Origin: Roseiarcus sp036489975
Lineage (GTDB): Bacteria; Pseudomonadota; Alphaproteobacteria; Rhizobiales; Beijerinckiaceae
Direction of reading: 5' to 3'
NCBI GenBank assembly: GCA_036489975.1
Contig: DASXES010000085.1
Span: 1-64,000 of the forward strand
DNA: 64,000 bases
Within the stretch, counting starts at the first letter, position 1. Each line of letters opens with the position of its first letter. Positions 32,343 to 41,424 of the stretch are shown in pieces. The position numbers and the translations under genes were made by a program. Below the pieces are notes generated by a model. It was given only the letters and a program-made list of their open reading frames with translations, did not search any database and was not told the origin of the DNA.

Positions 32343-35006
32343 ATGGACGACAGAGTCAAGGACCAATCCGACGAGACTGACGAGTGGCTCGAAGCGCTCG
32401 ATTCGGTTGAGGCCTTCGAGGGAATCGAGAAGGTCGACGATATTCTCGACGCGGTTGTCGCATCGGCCCGTCGCAAGGGCGCCAAGCTGCCGTTCGCCGC
32501 GAACACGGCTTATGTCAACACTATTCCGCCCGAAGACCAGCCGCCCCATCCGGGTAACCGCAAGATCGAACAAAGCATCCGCCGCTACGTGCGCTGGAAC
32601 GCCGCCGCGATCATCGTCAAGGCCAACAAGGAATCCTCCGAGCTCGGCGGCCACATTGCGAGCTTCCAGTCGGCGGCGACTCTGTACGATACCGGGTTCA
32701 TGCATTTCTGGCATGGCTGCAACGAGGCGCATGGCGGCGATCTGATTTATTTTCAGGGCCATAGCTCCCCGGGCATCTACGCGCGCGCCTTCCTCGAAGG
32801 CCGGCTGAGCGAAGACCAGCTCGTGAACTTCCGCCAGGAAGTCGGTGGCAAGGGCCTCTCGTCCTATCCCCATCCGTGGCTTATGCCGGACTTCTGGCAG
32901 TTTCCGACTGTCTCGATGGGTCTCGGGCCCCTGATGGCGATCTATCAGGCCCGATTCCTGCGCTATCTGCACGAGCGAGGGCTCGCCGACACGGCGCCGC
33001 GCAAAGTCTGGGCGTTCTGCGGCGATGGCGAGATGGACGAACCGGAATCCCTCGGCGCGATCTCGCTCGCCGGACGCGAGAAGCTCGACAACCTCATCTT
33101 TGTCATCAACTGCAACCTCCAGCGTCTCGACGGGCCGGTGCGCGGCAACGGCAAAATCGTGCAGGAGCTCGAGGCTGACTTCCGCGGCGCGGGCTGGAAC
33201 GTCATCAAGTGCCTGTGGGGCTCCGGCTGGGACGCGCTGCTCGCCAAGGACACCGAGGGCAAGCTCCGCCAGCTCATGGACGAATGCGTGGACGGCGAAT
33301 ACCAGGACTTCAAGTCGAAAGACGGCGCCTATATCCGCAAGAATTTCTTCGGCCGCCATCCGGAGACGGCGGCGATGGTCAAGGACTGGACGGACGCCGA
33401 AATCTGGGCGCTGACCCGGGGCGGGCATGATTCGGTCAAGGTCTACGCGGCTTACAAGGCGGCGGTGGAGCACAAGGGCCAGCCGACTGTCATTCTCGCC
33501 AAGACCGTCAAAGGCTATGGGATGGGCGCCGCCGGCGAAGGGCAGATGATCGCCCATCAGGCCAAGAAGCTCGGCCACGATGGACTTAAGGCCTTCCGCG
33601 ACCGGTTCCAGATTCCCGTTTCAGACGAAGATCTCGACAAGGTTCCCTACCTGCGCTTCGCCGAAGACAGCGAGGAGATGGCCTATCTGCGCGAGCGACG
33701 GACGGCGCTCGGCGGCTATCTCCCGTCCCGCCGGCGCAAGAGCGACCCGCTTCCCGTGCCGCCGCTTTCCCTATTCGATGCGCTCCTGAAGGCGACCGCC
33801 GAGGGACGCGAGATATCGACCACGATGGCGTTTGTCAGGATTCTGACCGCGCTCCTACGCGACAAGAACCTTGGTCCGCGCGTGGTTCCGATCGTCCCGG
33901 ACGAGAGCCGCACCTTCGGCATGGAGGGCCTGTTCCGGCAGGTCGGCATTTTCAGCCAGGTTGGCCAGCTCTATCGGCCGCAGGACGCCGACCAGCTCAT
34001 GTATTACCGCGAAGATCCGAAGGGCCAGATCCTGCAGGAAGGCATCAACGAGCCGGGCGCCATGGCCTCGTTCATCGCCGCGGGCACATCCTATTCGACC
34101 TCCAACGTGCCGATGATCCCGTTTTATATCTATTATTCGATGTTCGGCTTCCAGCGCGTCGGCGACCTCGCCTGGGCCGCCGGCGACATGCGCACGCGCG
34201 GCTTCATGATCGGGGGCACGTCGGGCCGCACCACGCTCAATGGCGAGGGTCTGCAACACGAGGACGGCCACAGCCATATTCTGGCCTCCACCATCCCCAA
34301 TTGCGTGACCTACGATCCGACCTACGGCTATGAGCTTGCCGTCATCGTCCACGACGGCCTCAAGCGGATGTATGTCGATAACGAGGACGTCTACTACTAT
34401 ATCACGACGCTGAACGAGAATTACCCGCATCCGGCGATGCCCGAGGGGGCGGAGGAGGGCATCCTGCGCGGCGCCTACAAGCTGCGCGACGTGAAGGCCG
34501 GGCAGCCGGGCTTGAGCGTACGCCTGTTGGGGTCGGGCGCGATCCTGCGCGAGGTCGAGGCGGCGGCCGAGATGCTGGCGGCCGATCATGGCGTCAGCAG
34601 CGAGGTATGGAGCGTAACCAGCTTCACCGAGCTGCGCCGGGAAGGGCTTGACGTCGAGCGATGGAATCTGCTGCATCCCGAGGCCGAGCCGAAGGTCCCG
34701 TTCATCACCCGCGCACTGTCTACCGGGAATGGGCCGGTGATTGCGTCGACCGACTACATGAAGGCGATCGCGGACGGAGTTCGGCCATACGTGCCGGCGC
34801 CCTACAAGGTGCTTGGAACCGACGGCTTCGGGCGCTCGGACTATCGCCGGCGCCTGCGCTCGTTCTTCGAGGTCGATCGCTACCATGTCGCGGTGGCGAG
34901 CCTGAAGGCATTGGCGGATCAACAATTGCTGCCCAACCGGCGCGTGGCCGAGGCGATCGCCAAATATGGCATCGATCCAGAGGGGCCGAATCCCGCGCGA
35001 AGCTGA
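32343..35006 (+). CDS. aceE: Pyruvate dehydrogenase E1, homodimeric type
   Basis: An 887-residue ThDP-dependent E1 decarboxylating pyruvate and acetylating the E2 lipoyl group. The ThDP motif GDGEMDEPES with NCNLQRLDGPVRGNGKI is typical of AceE; the N-terminal FAANTAYVNTIP and the FGFQR region also match. The ATG at 32343 has AAGGGAGG upstream; a GTG at 32322 is less likely. Most alphaproteobacteria use the heterotetrameric PdhA/PdhB E1, so this type is notable. It heads the aceE-aceF-lpdA operon. Confidence 0.96.
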   Translation: MDDRVKDQSDETDEWLEALDSVEAFEGIEKVDDILDAVVASARRKGAKLPFAANTAYVNTIPPEDQPPHPGNRKIEQSIRRYVRWNAAAIIVKANKESSELGGHIASFQSAATLYDTGFMHFWHGCNEAHGGDLIYFQGHSSPGIYARAFLEGRLSEDQLVNFRQEVGGKGLSSYPHPWLMPDFWQFPTVSMGLGPLMAIYQARFLRYLHERGLADTAPRKVWAFCGDGEMDEPESLGAISLAGREKLDNLIFVINCNLQRLDGPVRGNGKIVQELEADFRGAGWNVIKCLWGSGWDALLAKDTEGKLRQLMDECVDGEYQDFKSKDGAYIRKNFFGRHPETAAMVKDWTDAEIWALTRGGHDSVKVYAAYKAAVEHKGQPTVILAKTVKGYGMGAAGEGQMIAHQAKKLGHDGLKAFRDRFQIPVSDEDLDKVPYLRFAEDSEEMAYLRERRTALGGYLPSRRRKSDPLPVPPLSLFDALLKATAEGREISTTMAFVRILTALLRDKNLGPRVVPIVPDESRTFGMEGLFRQVGIFSQVGQLYRPQDADQLMYYREDPKGQILQEGINEPGAMASFIAAGTSYSTSNVPMIPFYIYYSMFGFQRVGDLAWAAGDMRTRGFMIGGTSGRTTLNGEGLQHEDGHSHILASTIPNCVTYDPTYGYELAVIVHDGLKRMYVDNEDVYYYITTLNENYPHPAMPEGAEEGILRGAYKLRDVKAGQPGLSVRLLGSGAILREVEAAAEMLAADHGVSSEVWSVTSFTELRREGLDVERWNLLHPEAEPKVPFITRALSTGNGPVIASTDYMKAIADGVRPYVPAPYKVLGTDGFGRSDYRRRLRSFFEVDRYHVAVASLKALADQQLLPNRRVAEAIAKYGIDPEGPNPARS

Positions 35007-35050
35007 AATCTCGGCATCCCTAGACAATCCATTCGCTGAGGAGAGCGCCG

Positions 35051-36697
35051 GTGGCGAAAATCGACGTGAAGGTTCCCGATATCGGCGACTTCAAGGACGT
35101 GCCGGTCATCGAGGTGCTGGTGAAGCCCGGCGACGTCGTCAAGGTTGACCAATCGCTAATCACGCTCGAAAGCGACAAGGCCGCGATGGACGTGCCCTCG
35201 CCGGTCGCGGGACAAGTCACTGAAGTCCTGGCCAAGGTCGGCGACAAAGTGGCGATGGGGACGCTCATCGCGCGCGTCGATGCCACGGCCGGCGGAACGG
35301 CGCAGGCCGCGGCTCCCGCGAAGGCGGAGGCCCCGGCGAAGGCGGCTTCCGCCAAGGCTGCCGCGCCTGCCCCCAAAGCCACACCGCCGGCGCCTGCGAA
35401 GGCCCCGCCCATCGACGTCACAATCCCCGATATTGGCGACTTCACGGACGTGCCGGTCATCGAGATTCTGGTCAAGGTCGGCGACACGGTCGAGGCGGAG
35501 CAGCCAATCGTGACGCTCGAATCTGACAAGGCGAGCATGGACGTGCCGTCGCCGGCCGCCGGCAAGATCACGGAAATTGTCGTCAAGGTCGGCGACAAGG
35601 TGTCGATGGGCGCCTTGGTCGCGAAGCTCGACGCTGGCGGACAGCCTGGGCAGATCTCCGCTGACCAGGAGGACGAGGCGGAGGCGAAGGAAGAGGAGGA
35701 CGCCGCCGAGGCGCCCCAAACCTCGCCCGTCGCTCCGACCGATCTGCCGCCTCGGCCAGCCGGAGCCGCCGCAGGCCCCGCCATTGCCGATTTCTCCGGC
35801 GTTTTCGCCGGGCCAGCCGTTCGCAGGCTGGCGCGCGAACTCGGTCTCGATCTCAACCTTATCAAGGGGACCGGCGAGAAGGGCCGCATCACCCGGGAAG
35901 ACGTCAAGGCGGCGCTATCCAGGGGCGCAGCCGCGCCTGCCGGAGGCGGCGGCGCGCTGCCTGCGGTGCCGCAGGTCGATTTCGCCAAATTCGGTCCAAT
36001 CGAGACCGTGCCGCTCTCGCGCATCAAGAAGATTTCTGGCCCTCGGCTGCACGCCTCCTGGGTCAACATCCCGCATGTCACGCATACGGACGAAGCGGAC
36101 ATCACCGAACTCGACGCGTTCCGAAAGGCTCTCGACGACGACGCGAAGAAGGACAAATCAAAGCCTTACCGCGTCTCGCTGCTGCCGCTTCTCATGCGCG
36201 CTGCGGTCTCGAGCCTGAAAGCCTTCCCGAATTTCAACGCCGCTCTCAGCCCTGGCGGTGACGCTTTGATTCTGCGTCGCTATTGGCACATCGGCGTCGC
36301 CGTCGACACGCCCGACGGCCTTGTGGTCGCAGTGGTCAAGGACGTCGACCAGAAAGGAATCATCGATATAGCCCGCGAACTCGGCGCTCTCTCGGAAAAG
36401 GCGCGCGCCGGCAAGCTCGCGTCCGCCGAAATGCAGGGCGCCACCTTCACCATCTCGTCGCTGGGAGGGATCGGAGGGACAGCCTTCACCCCGATCGTCA
36501 ACGCGCCAGAAGTGGCGATCCTCGGGGTCGTGCGATCGAAAATGGCCCCGGTCTGGGATGGAAAGGTGTTCCAGCCTCGTCTGATGCTGCCGCTATGCCT
36601 ATCTTACGACCACAGGGTCATCGACGGCGCGGCCGCGGCCCGCTTCATGCGCCATCTGGCCGGCCTCCTGGAGGACATGCGGCGCACTATCCTGTGA
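35051..36697 (+). CDS. aceF: Dihydrolipoamide acetyltransferase (PDH E2), two lipoyl domains
   Basis: A 548-residue E2 core. Lipoyl domain 1 (residues 1-80, Lys about 43 in ESDKAAMD) and domain 2 (about 118-195, Lys about 160 in ESDKASMD) are joined by an Ala/Pro/Lys linker. A second, acidic linker leads to the peripheral subunit-binding domain (about 255-290, VRRLARELGLDLNLIKGTGEKGRI). The catalytic domain ends with DHRVIDGAAAARF, containing the active-site His and Asp. GTG start at 35051 with GAGGAGAG upstream. The acetyl acceptor is CoA. Confidence 0.95.
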   Translation: MAKIDVKVPDIGDFKDVPVIEVLVKPGDVVKVDQSLITLESDKAAMDVPSPVAGQVTEVLAKVGDKVAMGTLIARVDATAGGTAQAAAPAKAEAPAKAASAKAAAPAPKATPPAPAKAPPIDVTIPDIGDFTDVPVIEILVKVGDTVEAEQPIVTLESDKASMDVPSPAAGKITEIVVKVGDKVSMGALVAKLDAGGQPGQISADQEDEAEAKEEEDAAEAPQTSPVAPTDLPPRPAGAAAGPAIADFSGVFAGPAVRRLARELGLDLNLIKGTGEKGRITREDVKAALSRGAAAPAGGGGALPAVPQVDFAKFGPIETVPLSRIKKISGPRLHASWVNIPHVTHTDEADITELDAFRKALDDDAKKDKSKPYRVSLLPLLMRAAVSSLKAFPNFNAALSPGGDALILRRYWHIGVAVDTPDGLVVAVVKDVDQKGIIDIARELGALSEKARAGKLASAEMQGATFTISSLGGIGGTAFTPIVNAPEVAILGVVRSKMAPVWDGKVFQPRLMLPLCLSYDHRVIDGAAAARFMRHLAGLLEDMRRTIL

Positions 36698-36724
36698 CCG
36701 CGGCCGATAGGGAGACGAGACACG

Positions 36725-38497
36725 ATGGCGAATGAGATCAGGCTTCCCGATATCGGCGACTTCAAGGACGTGCCGGTCGTCGAAATCCTTGTCGCGCCTG
36801 GGCAGAGCGTAGCCAAGGATGAGCTGATCCTCACACTCGAAAGCGACAAGGCGACAATGGAGGTGCCAGCGCCGGAAGCTGGCGTGATCGGCGAGATCCA
36901 CGTCAAGATTGGCGACAAAGTTAGCCAGGGCGACCTGCTGGCGGCCTACGTCGGGGGAGGCGCCGCGTCGGCGTCGCCCTCTGCCGTCTCGGCGCAGGAC
37001 GGCGGTCTCGAGATCCAGGAGCCCGCGCCCGAGGCCGCTGCGCCCGCCGGGCCGCCGCCGAAGCCCGCGTCTGACCCGGGGGGCCAAGCCGACTTCGAGG
37101 CCGACATTCTGGTTCTCGGCGCCGGTCCCGGCGGCTACACTGCCGCGTTCCGCGCAGCTGATCTGGGGCAGAGCGTCGTTCTGGTCGATTCGCGCCCAAC
37201 CCTTGGCGGCGTCTGCCTCAATGTCGGCTGCATTCCCTCGAAGGCGCTCCTGCATGTCGCCAAGGTGATCGACGACGCCAAGGCGATGGACTCGCACGGC
37301 GTGAGCTTCGGGCCACCGACCTTTGATCCCGAGGCGATCCGCGGTTGGAAGGACGGCGTGGTCAAGCGCCTGACGGGCGGGCTGAGTGGACTGGCCAAGC
37401 AGCGCAAGGTCAAGACGGTGAGGGGGGAGGGCAGGTTCACCTCGCCCAACACCCTGCGCGTCGAGACAGCGGAGGGCGCGCGCGTCGTGCGCTTCGTGAA
37501 GGCGATCATCGCCGCGGGCTCCGAGCCAGCTGCGCCGCGGTTCATTCCGGCCGACCCACGCATCTGGGATTCGACCGGGGCGCTTGAGATCAATTTCATC
37601 CCCAAGCGCATGCTGGTGCTCGGCGGAGGGATCATCGGCCTAGAGATGGCGACAGTTTATCACGCGCTCGGGGCCGGGATCACCGTGATCGAGATGATGG
37701 ACCAGTTGATGCCGGGGGCTGATCTCGACATCGTGACCCCGCTCGCCAAGCGCATCGGCCGGCTCTACGACAAGATCCTGCTCAAGACCAAGGTCACGGC
37801 GGTCGGGGCGGAGCCGGATGGGCTCAAGGTTTCTTACGAAGGCCCGGAAGGCGCCAAGACCGAGACATTCGACGCCATCCTGGTCTCGGTCGGCCGGCGA
37901 CCGAATGGCGCGCGCATCGGGACCGCCGCGGCGGGGGTCGCCGTCGACGAGCGCGGCTATATCGCCGTCGACCGGCAAATGCGGACCAACGTGCCACACA
38001 TCTTCGCGATCGGCGACATCGTCGGCCAGCCGATGCTGGCGCATAAAGCAACCCATGAAGGCAAGGTCGCGGCGGAAGTCGCGAGCGGACACAAATCCTC
38101 GTTTGACGCCAAGGCGATACCCTCGGTTGCTTACACCGATCCGGAAGTCGCCTGGACGGGCGTCACGGAGACAGAAGCCAAGGCGAGGGGGATCAAATAC
38201 GGCAAGGCTGTCTTCCCCTGGGCGGCGAGCGGGCGCTCCCTTTCGCTGGGGCGCGACGAGGGCCTGACCAAGACCCTGTGGGACGAAGAGACCCAACGTC
38301 TCATCGGCTGCGGCATCGTCGGGCCGAACGCCGGCGACCTCATCTCGGAGGCGGCGCTGGCCATCGAGATGGGGGCGGAAGCCGAGGACATCGGCCTCAC
38401 CGTCCATCCGCACCCGACGCTGTCGGAGACCTTCGCCATGTCGGCCGAGGCCTTCGCGGGCACGCTGACCGACCTTTATATCCCGAAGAAGAAGTAG
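36725..38497 (+). CDS. lpdA: Dihydrolipoamide dehydrogenase (PDH E3) with N-terminal lipoyl domain
   Basis: A 590-residue flavoprotein reoxidising the dihydrolipoyl groups with NAD+. The N-terminus is a lipoyl domain (residues 1-78, Lys about 42 in ESDKATMEV), then an Ala/Pro linker. The E3 part has the FAD motif LGAGPGGYTAAFRAADLG, the redox-active pair in GGVCLNVGCIPSKALLH, the NAD motif VLGGGIIGLEMA and the C-terminal HPHPTLSE with catalytic His and Glu. The lipoyl-E3 layout is known from Neisseria and Ralstonia. The 27-bp gap to aceF indicates one operon. Confidence 0.96.
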   Translation: MANEIRLPDIGDFKDVPVVEILVAPGQSVAKDELILTLESDKATMEVPAPEAGVIGEIHVKIGDKVSQGDLLAAYVGGGAASASPSAVSAQDGGLEIQEPAPEAAAPAGPPPKPASDPGGQADFEADILVLGAGPGGYTAAFRAADLGQSVVLVDSRPTLGGVCLNVGCIPSKALLHVAKVIDDAKAMDSHGVSFGPPTFDPEAIRGWKDGVVKRLTGGLSGLAKQRKVKTVRGEGRFTSPNTLRVETAEGARVVRFVKAIIAAGSEPAAPRFIPADPRIWDSTGALEINFIPKRMLVLGGGIIGLEMATVYHALGAGITVIEMMDQLMPGADLDIVTPLAKRIGRLYDKILLKTKVTAVGAEPDGLKVSYEGPEGAKTETFDAILVSVGRRPNGARIGTAAAGVAVDERGYIAVDRQMRTNVPHIFAIGDIVGQPMLAHKATHEGKVAAEVASGHKSSFDAKAIPSVAYTDPEVAWTGVTETEAKARGIKYGKAVFPWAASGRSLSLGRDEGLTKTLWDEETQRLIGCGIVGPNAGDLISEAALAIEMGAEAEDIGLTVHPHPTLSETFAMSAEAFAGTLTDLYIPKKK

Positions 38498-38537
38498 CAG
38501 TTCGCCTTCTCCTTCCGGGAATCGGAGCGTTGCGCGC

Positions 38538-39410
38538 GTGAGGGTATTCTTTTTTGGCCTCGGCTATTGCGCCCAGCGCCTCATCGCGCGCGAGCCATGG
38601 ATCGAGGCGAGCGGAACGGCCCGGACGGCTGAAGCCGTCGCCGCGCTGCGCCGTGATGGCGTCGAGGCCTATCGCTTCGACGGCGTCGAGGCGGAGCCGG
38701 AGCTCGAGCCGGCGCTGAAGAAAGCCGAGGCGATCGTCGTCTCCATCCCGCCGCGCGACGGGGCCGGGGCGGCACTGGAGAGTTTCGGTTCCGCGATCGC
38801 CGGCGCGCCGGCGCTGCACCGCATCGTCTACTATTCGACCATCGGCGTTTATGGCGATCATTCCGGCGCCTGGGTCGACGAGACGAGCGCGACGCGGACG
38901 CGAACGGCGCGCGGACTAGCTCGCCTCGCGGACGAGGCGCGCTGGACGGCGGCTGCCCGGGCGCGCAGCGCGGAAGCCGACATCCTGCGTCTCTCAGGGA
39001 TCTACGGGCCCGGCCGCAACGCGCTCGTCAATCTGGCCCATGGCGAGGCCCGCCGCATCGTCAAGCCGGCCCAAGTGTTCAACCGCGCCCATGTCGACGA
39101 CATCGCGGACTTGACCAGCCTTGCGCTCGTGCGCGGGCTCGAAGGCCAGATCTGGAACGTGGCCGATGAGGAACCGGCCCCGCCGCAAGACGTCATCGCC
39201 TATGCGGCGGCGCTGCTCAAGCTTGAGCCGCCGCGCGAGGAGCCCTTCGAGGGGGCCGCGCTGTCGCTCATGGCTCGTGAGTTCTACGCCGACAACAAAC
39301 GGGTTTCGATCGCCAAGGCCAAAGTCGAACTGGGATTTTCTCCCGCCTATCCGACCTATCGCGAGGGCCTTAAGGCGCTGACGGAGGCGGGCGAAGGTCG
39401 GGGCGCCTGA
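38538..39410 (+). CDS. NAD(P)-dependent epimerase/dehydratase-like SDR protein
   Basis: A 290-residue extended short-chain dehydrogenase-like protein. N-terminal MRVFFFGLGYCAQRLI is a Rossmann nucleotide-binding site (GxGxxA type), YYSTIGVYG carries the Ser/Tyr region and SGIYGPGRN is typical of UDP-sugar epimerase-like folds. The usual catalytic YxxxK is not clearly present, so it may be a binding protein or a divergent enzyme (YeeZ-like). GTG start at 38538, 40 bp after lpdA, so probably in the same transcript. Function unknown. Confidence 0.75.
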   Translation: MRVFFFGLGYCAQRLIAREPWIEASGTARTAEAVAALRRDGVEAYRFDGVEAEPELEPALKKAEAIVVSIPPRDGAGAALESFGSAIAGAPALHRIVYYSTIGVYGDHSGAWVDETSATRTRTARGLARLADEARWTAAARARSAEADILRLSGIYGPGRNALVNLAHGEARRIVKPAQVFNRAHVDDIADLTSLALVRGLEGQIWNVADEEPAPPQDVIAYAAALLKLEPPREEPFEGAALSLMAREFYADNKRVSIAKAKVELGFSPAYPTYREGLKALTEAGEGRGA

Positions 39411-39503
39411 AGCCTAATGGGCAAGAAACGCGCCCCCTGATGGCGTCTGCGACGGCAGGGAGCTTCGGGCGTGCGCCCGCCGCCACGGGGGCGGATTGCG
39501 CGC

Positions 39504-41270
39504 TCAAGGCGACGGGCTCGCTTTCGCGGCGGTCGGAGCGGGCGCGGGCGACGAGTCCCGGTGAAAGACGCCCCCGAACCATTGCCCCAGGTCCTCGGCC
39601 GCCAGCGCCGCGGTGCGAACGAACCAGCCATGCGTTTGCGGCGCAGCGGCGGACGATGCGCTGGTCTTGCCGGCAATGGCGCCAACCTCGTCCGGCGCGC
39701 CCGCGGCGGTCGCGCCGACATCGAGGATCGGCATTGGCGGAAGGGGCGCGGTGAGTTCCGCAGCCCGCGCCAGGAGTTCGCTATCGTCATGGATCGGCGC
39801 CGCCCCCTCGGCCAGCCCGAGCGCGTTTGCCGGCGCACGATCGACGCCGGCTGTAATAACTTTGGGCAGCGAACCCTCCTCGGGGACCGCCGCGTTGAAC
39901 CCCTTGTTCGAAGCCCTGGCAAAAGCGCCGCCGCCTGCTTCCGACGCCGAGGCGAGGATCAGCTCCGCCGGACGAGCGGGAGGGACAGGCGCGCCGGCGA
40001 GAGCAAGGGCGAGGAGATCAGCCGGCCTGCGCGGCGGCAGCGGCGTGGCCAACTTCGGTTCGGCGCCGTCCGTCGAAGCGTCCGTGGCCATGTCTGGTTG
40101 CTGCAGCGCAGCGACGACCTGTGGTTTGACCGGGGGCGTCGGAATTGGCTCCGCCGCGCTGGCGTAGGCCTGGCCGGTCGGCAGGTCGCGCTTGGCCCTG
40201 GCGACCGCCTCGGGCCCCGTATCGGGCGGCTCGGGGTTGGCGGCCGGCGCCTGTTGGACAGGTTCGGCGTAGGCCGGCCCGGTCGGTATGTCGCTCTTGG
40301 CCTTGGCGACCGCCTCCGGTCCGGCGTCGGCGACCTCGACCTGCGGCGCCGGGCCGCCGTTGCGGCCGCTCCGCGCGTTGCCGGTCGCCGCCGCCGTGGC
40401 GGTCGTCGCTTCCTGGCCGCCCGACTCCTCCGCGTCGTCGGCGCCGCCCGCATGGCCGAATAGCCAGGAGAAAACGCTACCGATACCCCCGCCTCTCGCC
40501 ACCTGCACCTCGCCGCCGCGGGCCTCGATCTCGGCCCGCGCCTGCTCGAAGCCAGGCATCGGCTTCCCGTCAGCGGGAATGAACACCGTTTTTCCGTCCG
40601 GGAAGAGTCGGGTCAGCGCGTCGCGGCTCATGCGCGGCCAGTAGCGCACGTCGCCGCTGTCGATATGCACCCAGGGCGTCATGCCCGTCGGGTAGAAGCC
40701 GACGCCGCCCGCCTGCATCCGCATGGCGATGTCGCGGATGCGCGCCGTGCTGACGTCGACGAAATGGGCGTCGATCGCCTTGCCCTGCATGTGCTGCGAA
40801 TGCTGGGCCACCTGATGCGACCGCCTGCGCAGCATCGCGTTGGTCTGCGGCGAGCGGTAGCCGGACAGGACGTCGACCGGCTGCGTTGCGCCCGATTCGC
40901 GGTAGACCTCCCAGATGATGTCGAACAGATGCGGGTCCATCTTGATCTGCTCGTTCAGCCGCCAGTCCCGGCAGAACCAGTTCAGCTTATCGAGCGCCGC
41001 CTGGTCATAGATCCCGTTGACCATGAAGGTGAACGAGCCGGTTTCGTGGGTGTGCTGACTCGAAAGGAGGATGGTGCGCGTATCGCCGTTGGCGACCGCC
41101 GATTCGGTCGAGTTTGGCGCAAGGCAAATGACCCCGAACGCCGCCGCCATCGCCAGTTGCGCCGCCGTCCCGCAGCGGTCGACGCAAATGCTCACGTTGA
41201 AACCCGCCAACAAACCATCCTTCCCCAACACGTCGCGACCGGCGAAGCCAGCGGGACTGTGCCTATCCAT
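39504..41270 (-). CDS. DUF882/Peptidase M15-like murein peptidase with long repeat tail
   Basis: A 588-residue exported protein. The N-terminal segment is hydrophobic (AAQLAMAAAFGVICLA, about 35-50), then the DUF882 (Peptidase_M15_2) domain: SGYRSPQTNAML, SQHMQGKAIDAHF and GFYPTGMTPWVHIDSG, carrying the zinc ligands His, Asp and His. The family includes MepK-like peptidoglycan endopeptidases. The C-terminal half (about 285-588) is low-complexity Ala/Pro/Glu and holds two near-copies of GPEAVAKAKSDIPTGPAYA. It follows an L,D-transpeptidase gene on the same strand. Confidence 0.8.
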   Translation of the reverse strand: MDRHSPAGFAGRDVLGKDGLLAGFNVSICVDRCGTAAQLAMAAAFGVICLAPNSTESAVANGDTRTILLSSQHTHETGSFTFMVNGIYDQAALDKLNWFCRDWRLNEQIKMDPHLFDIIWEVYRESGATQPVDVLSGYRSPQTNAMLRRRSHQVAQHSQHMQGKAIDAHFVDVSTARIRDIAMRMQAGGVGFYPTGMTPWVHIDSGDVRYWPRMSRDALTRLFPDGKTVFIPADGKPMPGFEQARAEIEARGGEVQVARGGGIGSVFSWLFGHAGGADDAEESGGQEATTATAAATGNARSGRNGGPAPQVEVADAGPEAVAKAKSDIPTGPAYAEPVQQAPAANPEPPDTGPEAVARAKRDLPTGQAYASAAEPIPTPPVKPQVVAALQQPDMATDASTDGAEPKLATPLPPRRPADLLALALAGAPVPPARPAELILASASEAGGGAFARASNKGFNAAVPEEGSLPKVITAGVDRAPANALGLAEGAAPIHDDSELLARAAELTAPLPPMPILDVGATAAGAPDEVGAIAGKTSASSAAAPQTHGWFVRTAALAAEDLGQWFGGVFHRDSSPAPAPTAAKASPSP

Positions 41271-41355
41271 ATGCTGACACTTACGCTTTTGCCGGCCTCT
41301 CCCGCCGACCTACGCGACCTCCCGAGCGCTCGTCTCTAGCGCTCCTTATTCGCAT

Positions 41356-41373
41356 TGTGACGCTCGCGTCACA
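41356..41373. promoter_or_regulatory. 18-bp palindrome upstream of the DUF882 gene
   Basis: TGTGACGC-TC-GCGTCACA is a perfect inverted repeat with a 2-nt centre, in the 154-bp gap between the L,D-transpeptidase and DUF882 genes. It resembles TGTGA-N-TCACA sites of the CRP/FNR type, but the inner spacer is 8 rather than 6. It may be an operator or a transcript hairpin. Confidence 0.4.
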
Positions 41374-41424
41374 GTTAAGGCAAAAAGCGATCTTTTGCGC
41401 CTATAGCCCTATATCGGCCTCCTT

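Noticed and set aside
41356..41373. Classical CRP site
   Set aside because: The spacer between TGTGA and TCACA is 8 rather than 6 bp, so I describe it only as a palindrome.
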